A stretch of 64,000 nucleotides of DNA from Pinirhizobacter sp036499745 (GCF_036499745.1 NZ_DASYDG010000058.1:1-64000); one strand, 5' to 3'. Shown: positions 18,166 through 27,423, counted from the stretch's first letter. Numbers and translations: made by a program. The notes: a model not told the origin generated them from the letters alone.

Positions 18166-18635
18166 CGGACGCCTACCGCATCGCTTCGCATACGCGCGAT
18201 TACGCCGCTACTGATCTTTCCGGCGCCGGTGCCGCCGCCGTGGGCGGCCGGTGGAACCGTGTGGGCACGCCGATGGTTTACGCCTCGCCGACGATCTCGC
18301 TGGCGGTGCTTGAGACCATGGCCCACCTGGGTTCAGGCAACCTGCCGCTCAATCGCTATATCGTCGCGCTGGACATTCCAGCCAGGGTGTTCGATGCCGC
18401 CGTGGTGGCCGATCCGCCCGCCGGCTGGGATGCGGAACCTGCCAGCCTCACCTCGCTGGACCTGGGCGAGGCCTGGGCAAAAAGCGGCGCCAGCGCCATC
18501 CTGCGCGTACCGTCGGTGATCGTCCCGGAAGAGTGGAACATCCTGGTCAATCCACTGCACCGTGATGCCAAACGCATCAATGCCGTCATCCTTCGCAAGC
18601 AGCAGTACGACCGCCGGATGCGACCGGGTGCCTAG
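18162..18635 (+). CDS. RES-domain toxin (NAD-consuming)
   Basis: 157 residues from a GTG overlapping the antitoxin stop (GTGA). The RES core is clear: GGRWNRVGTPMVYAS with R30 and Y40, then E51 in LAVLETMAH, the polar residues known to line the active site. Characterised RES toxins (MbcT, ParT) degrade or ADP-ribosylate with NAD+ and arrest growth. The stop codon shares a CTAG with the stop of the convergent hydrolase gene. Confidence 0.92.
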   Translation: MTDAYRIASHTRDYAATDLSGAGAAAVGGRWNRVGTPMVYASPTISLAVLETMAHLGSGNLPLNRYIVALDIPARVFDAAVVADPPAGWDAEPASLTSLDLGEAWAKSGASAILRVPSVIVPEEWNILVNPLHRDAKRINAVILRKQQYDRRMRPGA

Positions 18636-19588
18636 TGACTGGCCTGGTTGATGAACGAGGCAATGCCATCCACCAGCCCCGGCGCCAGCGCCATGGACTG
18701 ATCGCTGTAGCTGGCGATGTTTGCGGCGTGGCCTTCGGCGGGATGGCGCAGCACGTGGTTCATGCCGGGAATCACCTTCAGTTCCACGCCGGGTCGGGCA
18801 CCGGCCAGGGCATGGGCGTCGGTCATGTTTATCTGCAGGTCGTTGTCACCCTGCACGACAAGCACCGGCCCCTTGTAGGCCTTGAGTAGCGCAACGGGAT
18901 CCTTCTGGAACCAGTTGATGATGTAGGACTGAAGATCTTCCTTGAAGAGAGGAAGGAAGGGCGCGGGCACCTTCGCCGCTTCGACATGCCGGCCCTGCCT
19001 GAGCTCTTCGATGATAGGCAGCACCTGGGGCAGGAAGGGCGCGTTGTTCGGATTGGCCTTGAGTTGTTCGATGAGTATGTCGGCGGCCTTCCTGCCCGCG
19101 CCCGATACCAGGATGAGCCCGCACAGGCCCTGGGGCTTCTGGGCGGCGGCCTCGGCCACCAGTACGCCTTCGCTGTGGCCTAGAAGCCATACGCAGCGTT
19201 GTTTGGTGGTGGCGGCCAGGTACGACGCCCAGGCGTGCGCATCGTCGGCGTAGGCGTCGATGGTGGTGTTGTTCGGATTGAATCCCTCGTGGCGGCTGCC
19301 GAACATGCCGCGCTTGTCCACGCGCACGCTGGCGATGCCTTTGTCGGCAAGGGCATCGGCCAACTGGCGATACGGCCCGCCTTTGACGCCCATGGGGTTG
19401 TCGCCGTTTCGATCGGTCGGCCCTGAGCCTGGCAGGATAACCACAGCGGCCTTGGCCGGACCATGGGCCGGTTGCACCAGGGAACCTGCAAGTGGCCCGA
19501 TCGGGCTGTCGACGTGGACATCGGTTTCGGCGGCGTTGGCGGTCATGGCGAGGCCTGCGAAGACAATGGCAAGGGCAACTTGGCGCAT
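18632..19588 (-). CDS. Secreted alpha/beta hydrolase
   Basis: 318 residues with a signal peptide (MRQVALAIVFAGLAMTANA). The fold is shown by LPGSGPTDRNGDN (oxyanion region), the nucleophile elbow LLGHSEG with S139, a late Asp in VQGDNDLQI and a C-terminal His in GMNHVLRH. Similar proteins act as periplasmic esterases or S33/dienelactone-type hydrolases; the substrate is unknown. A strong AGGAGGG ribosome site precedes the start. Convergent with the RES toxin, sharing the CTAG at 18632-18635. Confidence 0.88.
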   Translation of the reverse strand: MRQVALAIVFAGLAMTANAAETDVHVDSPIGPLAGSLVQPAHGPAKAAVVILPGSGPTDRNGDNPMGVKGGPYRQLADALADKGIASVRVDKRGMFGSRHEGFNPNNTTIDAYADDAHAWASYLAATTKQRCVWLLGHSEGVLVAEAAAQKPQGLCGLILVSGAGRKAADILIEQLKANPNNAPFLPQVLPIIEELRQGRHVEAAKVPAPFLPLFKEDLQSYIINWFQKDPVALLKAYKGPVLVVQGDNDLQINMTDAHALAGARPGVELKVIPGMNHVLRHPAEGHAANIASYSDQSMALAPGLVDGIASFINQASH

Positions 19589-19753
19589 GGTGCATCCCTC
19601 CTGGATGGTCGACCTGGCCGGATCATATCGCGCCGTGCTGGCGTAAGTATTTGCTGTCGCCGGGAAAAGTCCGTGCTTCGTTCCGCGTCCTCTTTCATCG
19701 CCATCTGCCTGGCATGTTGAATCGGTCGAAGCGTTGCCACATGCTCAGCGGTA

Positions 19754-21040
19754 ATGCCTGCGCCGTCACCATCCTATTACCGCGTTGCCGCCGGCGACGT
19801 GCCGCCACGGGCACCCTTGCGTGGGCGGGCCGACGTGCGCGTGGCCATCGTGGGTGGTGGCTTTGCCGGACTGAATACCGCACTCGGGCTGGCCGAGCGT
19901 GGCGTTGCGGACGTGGCCCTGCTCGAGAGCCAGCACATCGGTTTTGGTGCGTCGGGCCGCAATGGCGGCTTCGTCTTCGCCGGGTATTCCCTCGGCGAGG
20001 AGTCACTGATCGGGCGCGTCGGGGCAGAGCAGGCGGCAAGGCTCTATGCCCGCACCGTGGATGCGGTGAATCTGATCCGCCAGCGCATCAGTCATTACGA
20101 TATCGATTGCGACGTGGTTGACAAGGGTGTGGTCTGGGCGAACTGGTTCCGTGACCCGGAAGTGCTTCGCCGCCGTCAACGCCTGCTTGAATCCACGTTC
20201 GATGCGCAGTGGCAATGGCTGCCCGCAGCCGACCTTTCCGAATGGTTGCGTACACGCCGTTACCACGACGGCCTGTACGAGGCCAATGCGCTTCACCTCA
20301 ATCCACTGGCCTACGCGCGCGGCCTTGCCGATGCTGCCGCCGCCCGTGGCGTGCGAATGCACGAAGACAGCCGCGTGCGCTCGATCAAGCGCCATGGCGC
20401 CGGCTGGATCGTCCGTACGCCGGAAGGTGAACTGCACGCCGAGCACGTGGTGCTTGCCTGCGGCGGTTACCTGGCCGGGCTGCGCCGCAGCATTGACCGC
20501 GCGATTCTTCCCATCGCCACCTACGTGATGGTGACCGAGCCCCTGGGCGATCGTCTGGGTGACTGCATCCGCACCCGTGCGGCCATCTACGACACGCGCT
20601 TCGCCTTCGATTACTACCGGGCGCTCAACGACACCCGCCTGTTGTGGGGTGGCCGCATCTCAGTGCGCGACCGCTCGCCGTCGGCCGTAAAGAAGCTGCT
20701 GCGACGGGACATGCTGCATGTGTACCCACAACTGGCCGACGCACGCATCGACTACGCCTGGTCGGGCCTGATGAGCTACGCCCGCCACCAGATGCCGCAG
20801 GTAGGCAGGCAGGAAGACGGGCTGTGGTATGCGCAGGCCTTCGGCGGCCACGGCCTGGCGCCCACGTGTGCGGCGGGCGAACGATTGGCGCAGGCGATCG
20901 TCGATGGCGAACGGGTGGTGGACGATCACGCCGCCTTTGGACTGGAGCGCGCATGGCGCCCGATGGGCTATGCCGGCGCGCAGGCAACCTATTGGTATGA
21001 ACAGTCGCGCGACTGGCTCAAGCGACGCATGGAGGGATGA
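19754..21040 (+). CDS. FAD-dependent amine oxidoreductase (PuuB/OrdL-like)
   Basis: 428 residues of the DAO fold: dinucleotide motif VAIVGGGFAGLNTALGLAE near residue 30, then FGASGRNGGFVFAGYS, which in this family sits by the flavin. Resembles gamma-glutamylputrescine oxidase and related amine or amino-acid oxidases; the C-terminal GGHGLAPTCAAGERLA closes the FAD site. No polyamine genes are adjacent, so the substrate is open. Its stop overlaps the start of the next gene (ATGA). Confidence 0.85.
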   Translation: MPAPSPSYYRVAAGDVPPRAPLRGRADVRVAIVGGGFAGLNTALGLAERGVADVALLESQHIGFGASGRNGGFVFAGYSLGEESLIGRVGAEQAARLYARTVDAVNLIRQRISHYDIDCDVVDKGVVWANWFRDPEVLRRRQRLLESTFDAQWQWLPAADLSEWLRTRRYHDGLYEANALHLNPLAYARGLADAAAARGVRMHEDSRVRSIKRHGAGWIVRTPEGELHAEHVVLACGGYLAGLRRSIDRAILPIATYVMVTEPLGDRLGDCIRTRAAIYDTRFAFDYYRALNDTRLLWGGRISVRDRSPSAVKKLLRRDMLHVYPQLADARIDYAWSGLMSYARHQMPQVGRQEDGLWYAQAFGGHGLAPTCAAGERLAQAIVDGERVVDDHAAFGLERAWRPMGYAGAQATYWYEQSRDWLKRRMEG

Positions 21041-21372
21041 TGGAAGAAATAACCTGGGGCGACTTCGAGAAGGTCGCCATCGTCGCCGGCACCGTGGTGC
21101 GCGCGGAGCCTTTTCCCGAGGCGAGGAAACCGGCGTTGAAAGTGTGGGTCGATTTCGGCCCTTACGGCGAGCGCAAGACCAGCGCGCAGATCGCCTCGCT
21201 TTACACGCCTGAAGAACTCATCGGCCGCCAGGTGGTGGGTGTGGTGAACTTCCCCGAGAAACAGATCGGCCCGTTCCGCTCGCAGTTCCTGCTCACCGGA
21301 TTTCCCACCGACGAAGGCGTGGTGCTGACAGCCATCGAGCGGCCCGTGCCCAACGGTACGCGGCTGGCGTAG
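21037..21372 (+). CDS. CsaA-like tRNA-binding/chaperone protein
   Basis: 111 residues forming a single EMAP-II/OB-fold tRNA-binding domain: an early F-E-K-V-A-I-V-A-G-T stretch, the central KTSAQIASLYTPEEL, then VVGVVNFPEKQIGPFRSQFL. CsaA-type proteins dimerise and have been reported to bind tRNA or act as export chaperones. It begins with two adjacent Met codons overlapping the previous stop. No functional link with the flavoprotein is evident beyond the shared transcript. Confidence 0.85.
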   Translation: MMEEITWGDFEKVAIVAGTVVRAEPFPEARKPALKVWVDFGPYGERKTSAQIASLYTPEELIGRQVVGVVNFPEKQIGPFRSQFLLTGFPTDEGVVLTAIERPVPNGTRLA

Positions 21373-21871
21373 TGCTGCCCCACAGAGGCGGATCCAGGCG
21401 GATGAACGAGGCAGCCTTTCTACTTCCGCGCGACCGATCCGTGGGGTGTCACGTGGTAGCGGTCGAGATGCTTCCACACATCCGCTGCGTTCATCCGCCC
21501 GGCATTGGCGCGCCAGGAGGGAGGTGCCACCCGTGGATCATGGGGAAGGTGGCGGGCGAGCCAGGTTAAGACCCGCGCTCGTACAAACGGTCGGACTTAC
21601 GTCCGCCTGACCGCCCGCCAGAATTTCGCGGCAAATCTCGGGTACCGCAAGCGTACCTGCGGTACCCGATCTTTTTGTACAAGCGACGGGGTCTTAAACC
21701 CGGTTGCCGATGTATTGGCAACACACATATGTTCCACGAAGCAGGCGCGCGGTTCCATCGGAATGGTCGGAAAGTTCGACGCCAATTTCGATGGAAGCAT
21801 GCTCAAACTTCCGTCGAAGCGTGTTGGGGGTCAGAGTGGAACGCAGATCCCGTACGCGGGTTGCGTGGAAT
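21373..21871. other. Gene-free 0.5 kb stretch between convergent genes
   Basis: No plausible gene is seen. It contains an 11-bp inverted repeat GCGGATGAACG (21398-21408) / CGTTCATCCGC (21488-21498), the structured element at 21564-21702 described separately, and a small GTTGCC/GGCAAC hairpin just after that element. The composition is less GC-rich than flanking genes. Confidence 0.7.
21564..21702. repeat. Inverted-repeat (MITE-like) structured element
   Basis: The ends are imperfect inverted repeats about 25 bases long, beginning GGTTAAGACCC (21564) on one side and, reversed, GGGTTTAAGACCC (ending about 21701) on the other, each continuing towards GTACAA. Inside lies a perfect 10-bp hairpin GGGTACCGCA (21640-21649) / TGCGGTACCC (21658-21667). 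The 139-base length and terminal inverted repeats suit a non-autonomous mobile element or a folded RNA. No coding capacity was seen. Confidence 0.6.
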
Positions 21872-22804
21872 CTACTTCGCGCTGCGATCGAGCCACACTT
21901 CCAGCCCCTGCGCATTGAGCTCGATGTCGTTGGCCAATAGCTTGCGCACCTGGGTAGCGTCCAGTGGTGCGCCGTGTTTGCGCGAGCGTGCCGTGTACAG
22001 CTCACCCAACGCATGCACGATGGCGGCGTGGCGGTCGGGGCGGCCGTTGCGGTCCAGGGCGATCTGCGTCATCTGGTCGATCTGCTCGTGGAGGTCTTCG
22101 GCAAGGCGCTCGACATCTTCCACGCGATCATAGTGAGTGAGGTACATCGCCTGCGGCTGGTAGGAAAGCAGGCGGTCGATCGAGGCATGCAATTCATCGG
22201 GCTCGAACTGCACTGGCGAGGTCGTGGGCAGGATGAACGGGCCCTTGGCCGAATCGAATTCGCGATAGGAAAGCCCGAACACGTCGCCGGTGAAGAACGA
22301 ACGGGTCATCTCGTCCCAGATGGCGATGTGGTGTTTGGCATGCCCGGGTGTTTCCACCGCAACGAGCTTGCGGCCGCCGACATCCACTTCAAACTTGTCC
22401 GTGGCTTCCACCACGCGTTCTTCCGGCACGGGCACAAGTGTGCCGTAGCTGCTCTCCATCTCATCCGCGCCGTAGACGGCCGTCGCACCGGCGACAAGCA
22501 CCGAAGGATCGATCATGTGCCGCGCGCCGCGCGGGTGCACCAGCAGCTTCGCGTTGGGCAACTGCGCCAGCAGCTTGCCGGCGCCGCCGGCGTGGTCCAG
22601 GTGCACGTGGGTGAGGATCAGCCAGTCGATATCGCCGACGGTGAGCCCCGCTCGGTCGAGGGCGTCGATGAAGCGGGGCAGGGAATGGTTGGTGCCGCTA
22701 TCGATGAAGGCACCGCGGCCGCCGTGGGTGACGAGGTAGGCCGCATCGAAGATGTCCCGGCAGAAACCGGTGTCGATGGTGTGGATGCCCAGCTCGTTGT
22801 TCAT
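21872..22804 (-). CDS. MBL-fold metallo-hydrolase
   Basis: 310 residues from the ATG at 22804, which has an AGGGAG ribosome site. The metal-binding HxHxDH is H66-V-H-L-D-H71 (LILTHVHLDHAGG), with further His ligands in GHAKHHI and LTHYD. A metallo-beta-lactamase-fold hydrolase of the group that includes lactonases and thioesterases; the substrate cannot be assigned. It ends on the right with its promoter region shared with the terminator of the thiolase operon. Confidence 0.87.
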   Translation of the reverse strand: MNNELGIHTIDTGFCRDIFDAAYLVTHGGRGAFIDSGTNHSLPRFIDALDRAGLTVGDIDWLILTHVHLDHAGGAGKLLAQLPNAKLLVHPRGARHMIDPSVLVAGATAVYGADEMESSYGTLVPVPEERVVEATDKFEVDVGGRKLVAVETPGHAKHHIAIWDEMTRSFFTGDVFGLSYREFDSAKGPFILPTTSPVQFEPDELHASIDRLLSYQPQAMYLTHYDRVEDVERLAEDLHEQIDQMTQIALDRNGRPDRHAAIVHALGELYTARSRKHGAPLDATQVRKLLANDIELNAQGLEVWLDRSAK

Positions 22805-22842
22805 GCGCGTGCCTCTCCCTTGGACACCCGAGGGTAGCAAAG

Positions 22843-22872
22843 CGGGGCCGGTCGCGCAGGTAACCGGCCCCG
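22843..22872 (-). terminator. Terminator hairpin of the beta-oxidation operon
   Basis: A perfect 10-bp stem, CGGGGCCGGT/ACCGGCCCCG, with a ten-base loop lies eight bases beyond the thiolase stop, and on the minus strand is followed by CTTTGCT. The T tract is weak, so termination may be partial and lead into the MBL gene. Confidence 0.6.
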
Positions 22873-22879
22873 TCGGGCT

Positions 22880-24088
22880 TTACAGGGCCTCAAAGACACC
22901 CGCGGCACCCATGCCGGTGCCGATGCACATGGTGACCATGCCGTATTTCTGTTTGCGACGGCGCAGGCCGTGGATCAAGGTGGCGGCTCGGATGGCACCG
23001 GTGGCTCCCAGCGGATGGCCCAGGGCGATGGCGCCGCCGAGCGGGTTCACCTTCGAAGGATCCAGGCCCAGTTCGCGAATCACCGCCAGCGCCTGCGCGG
23101 CGAAAGCCTCGTTCAGCTCGATCCAGTCCATCTGGTCCTGGGTCATGCCGGTTTGCTTGAGCGCGAGCGGGATCGCTTCCTTCGGGCCGATGCCCATGAT
23201 CTCTGGCGGCACGCCGGCCACGGCGAAGCCCACGAAGCGGGCAAGCGGGGTAAGGCCGTGATCCTTCACTGCCTTTTCACTGGCCAGCAGCAGGGCACCG
23301 GCGCCGTCGGACATCTGCGAGGAGTTGCCCGCTGTCACCGAGCCGCCGAATTGTCCGTTGCGGAATACCGGCTTCAATTTGGCCAGAACGTCCAGGCTGG
23401 TGTCCTTGCGCGGGCCTTCGTCCATGGTGATGATGCGGCGGTCTTCCTTGACGCTGCGGTTGGCAAGATCCGGATAGCGGTCGTCAAGCTGGAACGGGGT
23501 TATCTCGTCGTTGAACTCGCCCGCAGCCTGGGCGGCCAGCGCGCGCTGGTGGCTCTGCAGGGCGAACGCATCCTGGTCTTCGCGGCTGACCTTCCAGCGC
23601 TCGGCCACCTTTTCAGCCGTGATGCCCATGCCGAAGGCGATCGCGCGGTCTTCGTCGTTCTCGAAGATGGCCGGGTTCATCGCCACCTTGTGGCCCATCA
23701 TCGGCACCATGCTCATGCTCTCGGTACCACCGGCGAGCATCAGGTCGGCCTCGCCCAGGCGGATGCGGTCGGCGGCCATGGCAATGGCCTGCACGCCGGA
23801 GGAACAGAAACGGTTGATGGTGACGCCGGGCACCACATCGGGAAGGCCCGCCAGCAACACGCCGATGCGTGCCACGTTCATGCCTTGCTCCGCCTCGGGC
23901 ATGGCGCAGCCGATCACGGCGTCGGCGATCAGCGCAGGGTCGATGCCCGGCGCCTGTTCGATCACCGCGCGGATCACGTGGGCGAGGAGGTCATCGGGAC
24001 GGGTATTGCGGAAAACGCCGCGCGGCGCCTTGCCCACCGGTGTGCGGGTGGCGGCGACGATGTAGGCGTCCTGGACTTGCTTGCTCAT
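22880..24088 (-). CDS. fadA: Acetyl-CoA C-acyltransferase (3-ketoacyl-CoA thiolase)
   Basis: 402-residue thiolase with all catalytic landmarks: acyl-accepting Cys in NRFCSSGVQAIAMA, the GHPLGATGA His near residue 360 and the second Cys in CIGTGMGAAGV. It cleaves 3-ketoacyl-CoA with CoA in the last step of beta-oxidation. It follows the bifunctional enzyme by 49 bases with an AGGAC ribosome site, so the two form a unit transcribed leftward. The symbol is by family role. Confidence 0.93.
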   Translation of the reverse strand: MSKQVQDAYIVAATRTPVGKAPRGVFRNTRPDDLLAHVIRAVIEQAPGIDPALIADAVIGCAMPEAEQGMNVARIGVLLAGLPDVVPGVTINRFCSSGVQAIAMAADRIRLGEADLMLAGGTESMSMVPMMGHKVAMNPAIFENDEDRAIAFGMGITAEKVAERWKVSREDQDAFALQSHQRALAAQAAGEFNDEITPFQLDDRYPDLANRSVKEDRRIITMDEGPRKDTSLDVLAKLKPVFRNGQFGGSVTAGNSSQMSDGAGALLLASEKAVKDHGLTPLARFVGFAVAGVPPEIMGIGPKEAIPLALKQTGMTQDQMDWIELNEAFAAQALAVIRELGLDPSKVNPLGGAIALGHPLGATGAIRAATLIHGLRRRKQKYGMVTMCIGTGMGAAGVFEAL

Positions 24089-24137
24089 GGTCTTGTCCTA
24101 AATAAAGGGAAAGTCGTGGCGGTGTGCGCGTGGCGCA

Positions 24138-26510
24138 TCAGTTCCGCAGCGGCTTGCCCGTCGTCATGGTGTGTGCGATGCGCGCCTGGGTCTTTTCCGT
24201 CTGTGCCAGGGCGACGAAGTGCTTGCGCTCCAGCGCCAGCAGCCATGCTTCATCCACCGTGGATCCGCGTTCGATGCGGCCACCGCACAGCGTGTCGGCA
24301 ATCGCCGAGGCAATGTGGATGTCGTGCGGCGAGGCGAAGTAGCCTTCACCGAGGTTGGCAAGCGAAGCCTTGAAGGTTGCAGTGCCCACATCGCCGGCGA
24401 CGGGGATGGCGCGACCCGGCATCGGTGGCCGGAAGCCCGACTCAGCCAGGGCAATCGCCTGCTGCTTGGCCACGTACAGCAGCTCATAGGCATTGAATAC
24501 CACCACGTCGTCCGGACGCAGCAGGCCCATCTGTTTGGCCTCGATGGCGCTGCCTGACACCTTCGCCATGGCGACCGTCTCGAACACTTTCTTCAGCGCT
24601 TCGAACGGATCTTCCGGCGACAGGCGCGCGGCGCGCACGGCCAGTTCCTTCAAGCCGCCACCGGCCGGCAACAGGCCCACGCCTGCCTCGACCAGTCCGA
24701 TGTAGCTTTCAAGCGCCGCCACGGTGCGGGCCGAATGCATCTGGAACTCGCAGCCACCGCCCAGGGCCAGGCCGCGCACGGCTGCCACCACGGGTACCAG
24801 CGCGTACTTGATGCTCATGCTGGTGGCCTGGAAGTTGGCCACCATGGCCTCGAACTGGGCGAGTTTGCCTTCCTTCAGCAGGCCCAGCGCGCCCTTGAGG
24901 TCCGCGCCGGCAGAGAACGGCTCGCCGGTCTGCCACAGCACGGCGGCGCGCAGTTTCGCCTCAGCCTGGCGCACTGCTTCCTGCACGCCATCGAGCACGA
25001 AATCGTTCACCGTATTCATCTTCGTTTTGAACGACACGATGCCGACATCGTCGCTGCCCAGTGTCCACAGGCGAACGCCATCGTTCTCCCACACGGTGCT
25101 GCCCTTGTCGGCCGACTCGCCCAGGATCGGGTCGGGGAACAGCTGGCGCTTATACACAGGGTGGGTGGAACGGGGTTTGTCGGCCTTGGCGCCGGCCGAC
25201 CAGCTGCCGTCCTTGCCGTGCACGCCCTTGCGGCCGTCGGTGACCCATGCCGGCAGTGGCGCGTTGCTCATCGTTTTGCCGGCCTTGATGTCCTCGTCGA
25301 TCCACTGCGCCACCTGCTGCCAGCCGGCGGCCTGCCAGGTTTCGAAGGGACCGAGTTTCCAGCCGTAGCCCCAGCGGATGGCAAGGTCGACATCGCGCGC
25401 GGTCTCGGCGATGTCGCCCAGGTGGAATGCGCTGTAGTGGAAGAGATCGCGGAAAGCCGACCACAGGAACTGTGCCTGCGGATCCGTCGATGCGCGCAGT
25501 TTGGCGAACTTCTCCGATGGATCCTTGATGGCCAGGATGGCGGCCACGTCGTCCGAGGCCTTCGGTTCGCTGACCACGTAATCCTGCTTTGCAGGATCGA
25601 GCACCACGATGTCCTTGCCAGCCTTGCGATAAAAGCCCGCGCCGGTCTTCTGGCCCAGTGCGCCCTTGGCGATCAGGGCCTCGAGCACGGCCGGGGCCTT
25701 GAAGTACTTGTGCCAGGGGTCGTCGGGCAGGGTATCGGCCATGGTCTTGATCACGTGGGCCATGGTGTCCAGGCCCACGACATCCGCGGTGCGGTAGGTG
25801 GCGCTCTTGGGGCGGCCCACGGCGGGGCCTGTAAGGGCATCGACCACGTCGAAACCGAGCTTGAATTTATCGGTGTGGTACATCGTGGACAGCATCGAGA
25901 ACACGCCGATGCGGTTGCCGATGAAGTTCGGGGTGTCGCGCGCGTACACAACGCCCTTGCCGAGCGTGGTGGTGAGGAACGCTTCCAGGCCCTCGAGCAC
26001 GCCGCGCTCGGTAAGCTCGGTGGGAATCAGTTCCACCAGGTGCATGTAGCGTGGCGGGTTGAAGAAATGCACGCCGGTGAAGCGGTGGCGCATTTCCCCA
26101 GGCAGGGCCGAGGCCAGTTCGTTGATGGACAGGCCCGAAGTATTGCTGGCAAGCACCGCAGTGGCCGAGATGTGCGGAGCGATCTTCCGGTAGAGATCAA
26201 GCTTCCAGTCCATCCGTTCGGCGATCGCCTCGATCACCAGGTCGACGTCGGCCAGCAGGCCCAGGTGCTCGTCGTAGTTGGCCGGGATGATCGCCGCGGC
26301 CAGGTCTTTTCCGGCCAGGGGGGCCGGGGAGAGCTTCTTGAGGTTGTCGATGGCCTTGAGCGCGATGCCGCTCTTGGCGCCTTCCTTGGCGGCGAGGTCG
26401 AACAGCACGGTTTCGACGCCTGCGTTGGTCAGGTGGGCGGCAATCTGAGCGCCCATCACACCCGCGCCCAGCACGGCGGCCTTGCGGATGCGTAATGGTG
26501 TTGCGGTCAT
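24138..26510 (-). CDS. fadN: 3-hydroxyacyl-CoA dehydrogenase/enoyl-CoA hydratase (FadN type)
   Basis: 790 residues. The dehydrogenase half comes first (AAVLGAGVMGAQIAAHL near residue 10) and the hydratase half last (GEPFSAGADLKG and RGLALGGGCEFQMHSAR). This order is the reverse of E. coli FadB but matches Bacillus FadN, also about 789 residues. It hydrates enoyl-CoA and oxidises the 3-hydroxyacyl-CoA with NAD. The ATG at 26510 is preceded by GGAGAA; the frame runs upstream without homology. The thiolase follows on the same strand. Confidence 0.92.
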   Translation of the reverse strand: MTATPLRIRKAAVLGAGVMGAQIAAHLTNAGVETVLFDLAAKEGAKSGIALKAIDNLKKLSPAPLAGKDLAAAIIPANYDEHLGLLADVDLVIEAIAERMDWKLDLYRKIAPHISATAVLASNTSGLSINELASALPGEMRHRFTGVHFFNPPRYMHLVELIPTELTERGVLEGLEAFLTTTLGKGVVYARDTPNFIGNRIGVFSMLSTMYHTDKFKLGFDVVDALTGPAVGRPKSATYRTADVVGLDTMAHVIKTMADTLPDDPWHKYFKAPAVLEALIAKGALGQKTGAGFYRKAGKDIVVLDPAKQDYVVSEPKASDDVAAILAIKDPSEKFAKLRASTDPQAQFLWSAFRDLFHYSAFHLGDIAETARDVDLAIRWGYGWKLGPFETWQAAGWQQVAQWIDEDIKAGKTMSNAPLPAWVTDGRKGVHGKDGSWSAGAKADKPRSTHPVYKRQLFPDPILGESADKGSTVWENDGVRLWTLGSDDVGIVSFKTKMNTVNDFVLDGVQEAVRQAEAKLRAAVLWQTGEPFSAGADLKGALGLLKEGKLAQFEAMVANFQATSMSIKYALVPVVAAVRGLALGGGCEFQMHSARTVAALESYIGLVEAGVGLLPAGGGLKELAVRAARLSPEDPFEALKKVFETVAMAKVSGSAIEAKQMGLLRPDDVVVFNAYELLYVAKQQAIALAESGFRPPMPGRAIPVAGDVGTATFKASLANLGEGYFASPHDIHIASAIADTLCGGRIERGSTVDEAWLLALERKHFVALAQTEKTQARIAHTMTTGKPLRN

Positions 26511-26559
26511 GGTGTTCTCCGGTGATGCATTTTCAAGGCGAGGCGGACGGGCGGAAGAC

Positions 26560-27204
26560 TCAGGCCCGGGGCGCCGGATGGGGGGAGGGGGCCCGCAGGC
26601 CCGCGGCGGCAAAGCGCACCAGGTGTTCGGCCGCCTGCTCGCGGTGGGCCTGTTCGGCCACTTCGTTCTTGCGCTGGATGATGCCGAAGTCGGCCATGGC
26701 GTAAGTAAGGGCGCCGGTGACGATGTCCAGCCGCCAGTAGAGTTCTTCCTTGCTCAGGGCAGGCAGCAGGCGCTGGAACTCGGCGGCGAACTGGCGCAGG
26801 ACGTGGCCGTAGTTCTCCGAGAGGAACCGCCGCAGGGTTTCATTGTGCTCGGCATAGGCCCGGGCCAGCACGCGGACGAAGGCCGCGCCCCCGCCGCCGG
26901 TGCGCGAGAGGTCCAGGGCCGGGCCTATATACGCTTCGAGCACGGCTTCAAGGGTAGTGTCCGGCTTCTGGGCCAGGGTCCCCAGGGCGCCCAGGCGGCG
27001 GGTATTGAGCTCGTCCAGGCGCCGGCGGAACACTTCCTCGATCAGCTTGTCCTTCGAGCCGAAGTGGTAGTTCACCGCCGCCAGGTTCACGTTCGCCGCG
27101 GCCGTGACCTGCCGTAGCGAGGCCCCGGCGAAGCCGTGGGTGGCGAACAGGCTCTCCGCCGCGCCCAGGATGCGTTCCTTGGTGGAAAAGGGCGAGGAGT
27201 TCAT
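26560..27204 (-). CDS. TetR-family fatty-acid regulator, PsrA-like
   Basis: 214 residues. The N-terminal HTH reads ILGAAESLFATHGFAGASL, then NVNLAAVNYHFGSKDKLIEEVF, the PsrA form of the TetR recognition helix. PsrA in Pseudomonas binds long-chain fatty acids and represses beta-oxidation genes. It lies 49 bases upstream of, and on the same strand as, the FadN-type gene, so it may lead the operon. A perfect palindrome before its start looks like its own operator. Confidence 0.88.
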   Translation of the reverse strand: MNSSPFSTKERILGAAESLFATHGFAGASLRQVTAAANVNLAAVNYHFGSKDKLIEEVFRRRLDELNTRRLGALGTLAQKPDTTLEAVLEAYIGPALDLSRTGGGGAAFVRVLARAYAEHNETLRRFLSENYGHVLRQFAAEFQRLLPALSKEELYWRLDIVTGALTYAMADFGIIQRKNEVAEQAHREQAAEHLVRFAAAGLRAPSPHPAPRA

Positions 27205-27226
27205 GGATCGATCCCGAGCGTTCGAA

Positions 27227-27242
27227 TCAAACGATCGTTTGA
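27227..27242. promoter_or_regulatory. Palindromic operator of the PsrA-like regulator
   Basis: TCAAACGATCGTTTGA is a perfect 16-bp palindrome centred about 30 bases upstream of the regulator start. Its CAAAC-N4-GTTTG core matches the G/CAAAC-N4-GTTTG/C form known for PsrA sites. Autorepression is inferred. No second copy was seen ahead of the FadN or thiolase genes. Confidence 0.8.
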
Positions 27243-27423
27243 GAATACGCCCGTGGCGCCATCCGGGTCAAACGTCATGGAACGGCCATGGAAACCCCTT
27301 GCGAATCAGCTAGAATCTGTCAACATTTCGTGAGCTAAGTACGTAATTACTTATGTATTTCGTTGCAAGCTACTGACATCCTTCCCCTAGGGGGCTGGCT
27401 TAACTTTTTCCCGGAGTACCCGT

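Noticed and set aside
22970..26495. Plus-strand open frames of 467 and 586 residues over the thiolase and FadN genes
   Set aside because: The minus-strand products have complete catalytic motifs; the plus frames are compositional shadows.
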